DNA from: Ceratobasidium sp. AG-K
Taxonomy: Eukaryota > Basidiomycota > Agaricomycetes > Cantharellales > Ceratobasidiaceae
Assembly (NCBI GenBank): GCA_037039685.1
Contig: JAWNGF010000013.1
Span: 951,001 to 1,015,000 of the forward strand
Length of the DNA stretch: 64,000 bases
Direction of reading: 5' to 3'
Shown piece by piece: positions 60,327 to 64,000 of the stretch. The position numbers and the translations under genes were made by a program. The notes under the pieces were generated by a model. It worked only from the letters and a program-made list of their open reading frames with translations. It was not told the DNA's origin and did no database searches. How positions within the stretch are numbered: position 1 is the stretch's first letter; each line of letters opens with the position of its first letter.

Positions 60327-62640
60327 GTAGCTCTTGGTCTTAGAAAGTACGTGTCTGATATAGCATTATTCGATGGAGGTCCGAGGCAAAAAGTAGGCCC
60401 CCAAAAATAAGTGGGCGTTCCCAAATTCGGGAGGCCGGATTGGGGCAACCTATGACCCAATAGGAGATCCGCCTGGTGGCTTCATTCGTGGCACCTTTGA
60501 TACGCGGTAAACACACATGGTTTGGTTCTTGAAAAGCGAGGTGGTGGCCTACCAAGATGGGTGGGTCGAATTGGGCCCTTCGGTCTTCCGTTATGTTTGC
60601 ATGGACCCTTATAACCCAACCTGAAAGTGTACTGATTACATGACTATCGCTACAACGTTTAAGCATTTCCTTGACGTGCGAACGCGGATCGGAGCTCAGA
60701 CCTGCGCAGTGCGAAGAGGTCGCTATGCGTTAGTCATGCGGCTGATTGATGCTTTGAGTTGGGTGTAGCCCTTATGATTAAGTTAAGAGCGATAGTCTGC
60801 ATGTAGAGTAGATAACGAGGGTGATTTAGTCTCAAGTACATCCTGTTAATCTCACACTTCCCACGAATAACTTTACGGCGTGCAGAATTCTACACATTTT
60901 GTACGCGAGTATATTCGTCCTACAGCCCGAACCCGAGGCGAGGTAATTAAACCATTGGTTGAAGTCCAGAAAATTCAAACTCTCCCTAGGCCTCCCATGC
61001 TGCTACGCACCCTTGAATACATATATTCCTACGCCAACCCACGCTTCGCGTCTAACATAATGGGCTAGTTTGACGAACCGTGCACACTCCCATCGAACAA
61101 CAGCCCGAGTCTCGACCCAGGATAGTCCCTGCGTCTCCACTCTTGTCGTCACAGACACCATTGCGCTGCTCCACTACCGCACCACCAAATGAATTAGTCT
61201 GTGTTGGCTTCGAATTCTGATAGGATACTTCTATCAGCCATAACTGAACCCGCCAACCACTCGGTCGCCCTAGAGCCTATGGCGACTCCAACCAGGTGAA
61301 ACACTGTGGTTCTAGCTGCGGTGCCAAGCAAAGTCGGGCAGGGCGGGAGCGAACTAGAACTAATTTCAGATCCTGATCGGCCGCATATACCCACCACAAC
61401 TGACATCATTCCTTCCCGGGCTTTTTTTCGCTGCTTGGATACTCAGTAACCAGCCCGTTTTGATTTTATAGACCGAATGCGAACTGCGCTGGGAAGATTC
61501 GCCAATTCCAAGGGTCGAGGGCAGACAAATGCGCAGGAATTCCGCACTAATTGGGTTTTCAAAGTCAGTTGGGCATTGATCGACGGTACCCTACGATCCC
61601 GTTGATGCTAGCGAAGCATATAGGAAGAGGAATTTGCGTTTGGGGGTGGTAAAGCTCGAGCAGCCCAAGAACTTGTCATCGGTCCCGAAAATAGTGAGTG
61701 TATCACCCAAAGTGCCTGGTTACACAAAAGGACGTTCTAGTCCCCCGGGTCGCGTCGAACGTTTGGAGTGAAGCGAGACATGACCCCACAATCGCAAGCC
61801 GACGGATCCCGACGCGACCCTAGGTTTTGACATCTTTCGGTGATTTTAGGCTGAAGATATACCTCAAACGTCATCGCCGCCCGCCGAACCAAATGAACGA
61901 GTCTGGGCCGCTAGCCTGACTCGAGCACAGGCACGCGTGCCACCAACTCAATTAGCGTGATATAGACTTCTGATTCTGATTCTGATCTTGACGAGCGTCG
62001 GTTGTGGCGGCATACGGGACACTTGGCGGGGACTCATAATTCTCATGCTCGGCTCTCGTCATCGTCGTGGGCGTTGGGCGGAGCATTGGCAATCCCGCTT
62101 GATCGGGAGTCGATGCCGCATACAAACAAAAACATCGCATCGGGCGTTCCCATGCTCATTTTTTTTTACATTCAGTTGATTCGTAACCTGGCTGAAGTTG
62201 GTCAGGATAAAAGTGGGAGCGAGGAACATGGCCGGACTATTCAATTTATTATCTACATCTGTATAGGACATCAGGTGATCGGCAGGGATATTGGCAATGC
62301 AAGGGCAACTTGTTCGAAAAGTAAACTTACCTCCCGCCACACGGACAATGTCGATATTGACGGCGAGGATCGAGCGCTCGTCCGACAGTCGGGTCAGCCG
62401 AGAGGAGCTGTGCCTAGGCTAAACGAGGCGTCCAACTTGACGTTGACGGGCAAGGGGATTCGCAAAAGCCAAGGGAAGAAGTTGATTTATGGGGATATAT
62501 TAATATTTTCCGGAAGGAGTCTGGCGCTACATTTATTTGATGTCGAGGTCACCGCGTTTCATCCGAAAGAGGGCAAGACTCTGATGGACGACGACCCCGA
62601 ATCCGGACACGGACAGGGCAATCGCAGAGGCTGCCCACAC
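60327..62640. other. Unresolved region upstream of the zinc-finger gene
   Basis: Several open frames without recognised motifs. An acidic Pro-rich stretch around 61850-61960 (SSPPAEPNERVWAASLTRA) and the frame 62344-62703 look partly coding, but I could not assign strand or joins with confidence. Confidence 0.3.
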
Positions 62641-64000
62641 AATCGCTTCCCAATGTGTTCAAAAAGCGGCTGGCGATCCCCACGTTCCCCCCCGGAGGAT
62701 TGACTGTCGCTATGTTTGTTCACGGTCGCAACGTACACGAATTGTTCATCAGTTCGACTTCACGTGTGGTTCGGGTACGTGCTACTGTCCATCGTTTTAT
62801 CTGATTTTAATTATCGACAGATGTACAATCTCGGACCAGAGGCTGCTAAAACCGTCGCGGCGATGCTCCAAGCGAACAATGTGATGCTCCCGGTTTCGGC
62901 AAGTCCGTGTCTCTTGTCTGTTATCCTGTGGCTTATATTCCGCAGTCTTGGTCTCTGCATGAGCAATTCGGCGGCGCCCCCTTCGGTCACGAGTCGAGCA
63001 TCTGGTGTGTTTTCCGAACCCACGACGACGTAAGTCAACTGCTTTCCATTTAACTGGGGCTTACCTTGCGCCAGGCCTGTCGTGCTCTCCGCCTCGACGG
63101 ACTCGACGGAATCTCAGTATCTTCTGCCCTCGAAGACGACCTCAAGCCTTTTTCCAAGCTGCGCCGGTTCGACATGTACGACGACGACGCGTCCCTGAAC
63201 ATCAACTTTAGTTCGGTAAGCGCTTTCCCCAACCAACCCTGCGTCTCTGACCGTACTCCAGTATTCCTATTCTAGCTCTGGCTATCTCTGACCTTTCTTC
63301 AGACCTTGCTCCGATGGCACGTCGGACTGCCTCGCCCAACACCCAGGCCAACGTGATCTACTCCTCCAACCCGACCGACGACATGTACTTGCCCTCGCCA
63401 AGCAAAAACTCGGGGTTCCTCACTCCCCCGACACCGACTACCGCTCTCTCGTCATGCGGCTCGAGTTCCGAAGATGGGGCATCTCCCCCTAGCTCGACCC
63501 TCAGCTTGTACGGCCAACCAGGATTCGTCGCTTCGGGTCTTGTGTCGTCATTTGACCCTGTACAGGCCAACTCGGCTCAGTTGGACTATGGCTCGAGCTT
63601 CGGCGCCGGGTTCACAATGTCCACCAACCCGCCTTCGCCTCGGAACGCGTTCAAGCAGGGCGATTGGATATGCCATACTCAGACCTGCGCGACGCACAAC
63701 TTTGGGTACGTCCTCCGCTTCCCTTTGGACCCGTGACTTATTGTCCGACAGCCGGAACACGTCGTGCATCTCGTGCAATGCCCCCCGCCCTCTTCGGCTC
63801 TCCACTCCGGCTACCGACTATGACCGGTACTTTGATGCTCGCTCGACACTTCCGCTGTCTCCACCACCACCTCGCCGTCTCGCGCCTCTTCCCCCTCCGG
63901 CACCGCTTCCGGGACGTCCAAGTCAACCGCCCCGACTTCCGTCGATCCTTACTCCTTCGGGACGCGGGTTTGCCCGGGGAGGTCGCATCCAAAATGTCTC
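62641..64000 (+). CDS. RanBP2-type zinc-finger protein, 3' end outside the window
   Basis: Exons read in order: KKRLAIPTFPPGG - MFVHGRNVHELFISSTSRVV (to about 62776), an intron to 62820, MYNLGPEAAKTVAAMLQANN, then a stretch with EQFGGAPFGHESSIWCVF, ACRALRLDGLDG and LEDDLKPFSKLRRFDMYDDD (63078-63215). Further on is a Ser/Pro-rich region and GDWICHTQTCATHNFG joined across an intron to RNTSCISCNAPRP. That is the RanBP2-type zinc finger (W-x-C-x4-C ... N-F ... R-x3-C-x2-C), which usually binds single-stranded RNA. One join near 63216-63311 does not keep frame in my reading, and the N-terminal exon is unresolved. The gene continues past base 64000. Confidence 0.55.

Overview
The window looks like a piece of a basidiomycete nuclear genome, most likely an Agaricomycete of the Rhizoctonia / Ceratobasidiaceae type. 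This is inferred from very dense short introns (about 36-70 bp), micro-exons, many kinase fragments with an HGDLKG-type catalytic loop, a STAND/NACHT protein, a Ty1/copia remnant and several foldback repeats. No rRNA, tRNA or CRISPR was seen. Exon joins were read by hand from protein continuity and splice signals, so single boundaries can be wrong by a few bases.

Layout. 1-2 kb: a truncated kinase fragment and a foldback element. 2.2-4.9 kb (+): a NACHT NTPase fused to a protein kinase. 5.0-9.6 kb (+): a long, disordered, apparently membrane-anchored protein. 11.3-14.6 kb (-): an OCRL/INPP5B-type inositol polyphosphate 5-phosphatase, 94 bp away from a divergent PAC1-like proteasome-assembly chaperone (14.6-15.7 kb). 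17.5-20.6 kb (+): a 5'-nucleotidase family metallophosphatase. 21.4-22.8 kb (+): adenosine kinase. 22.9-24.1 kb (-): a four-span membrane protein. 24.3-27.4 kb (+): an F-box-like gene broken by a truncated copia element. 27.7-30.8 kb (-): COG5. 31.6-33.3 kb (+): an SLC35F6-like transporter. 33.3-39.2 kb: gene-poor and repeat-rich, with a ~540-bp hairpin. 39.2-41.1 and 44.2-46.1 kb (-): duplicated zinc alcohol dehydrogenases. 46.6-47.2 kb (-): a GNAT acetyltransferase. 47.4-54.9 kb (+): three related genes sharing a C-terminal HicA-like / dsRBD-fold-like module. 56.4-60.3 kb: a damaged kinase, a pseudokinase and a dsRBD-like gene. 62.6-64.0 kb (+): the start of a RanBP2-type zinc-finger protein that runs off the end.

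The housekeeping genes (5-phosphatase, COG5, adenosine kinase, nucleotidase, transporter) look intact and form no operon-like pathway. The accessory parts are two kinase-rich segments (0-5 kb, 56-60 kb) and the HicA-like tandem array. The most unusual features are (i) that array, whose members share intron positions, including an 8-nt micro-exon encoding the conserved Pro-His-Pro in the two complete members; (ii) a high number of GC-AG introns (about ten by hand, one of them GT-AG in the paralogous gene); and (iii) micro-exons of 4, 6, 8, 9 and 10 nt placed in conserved motifs.
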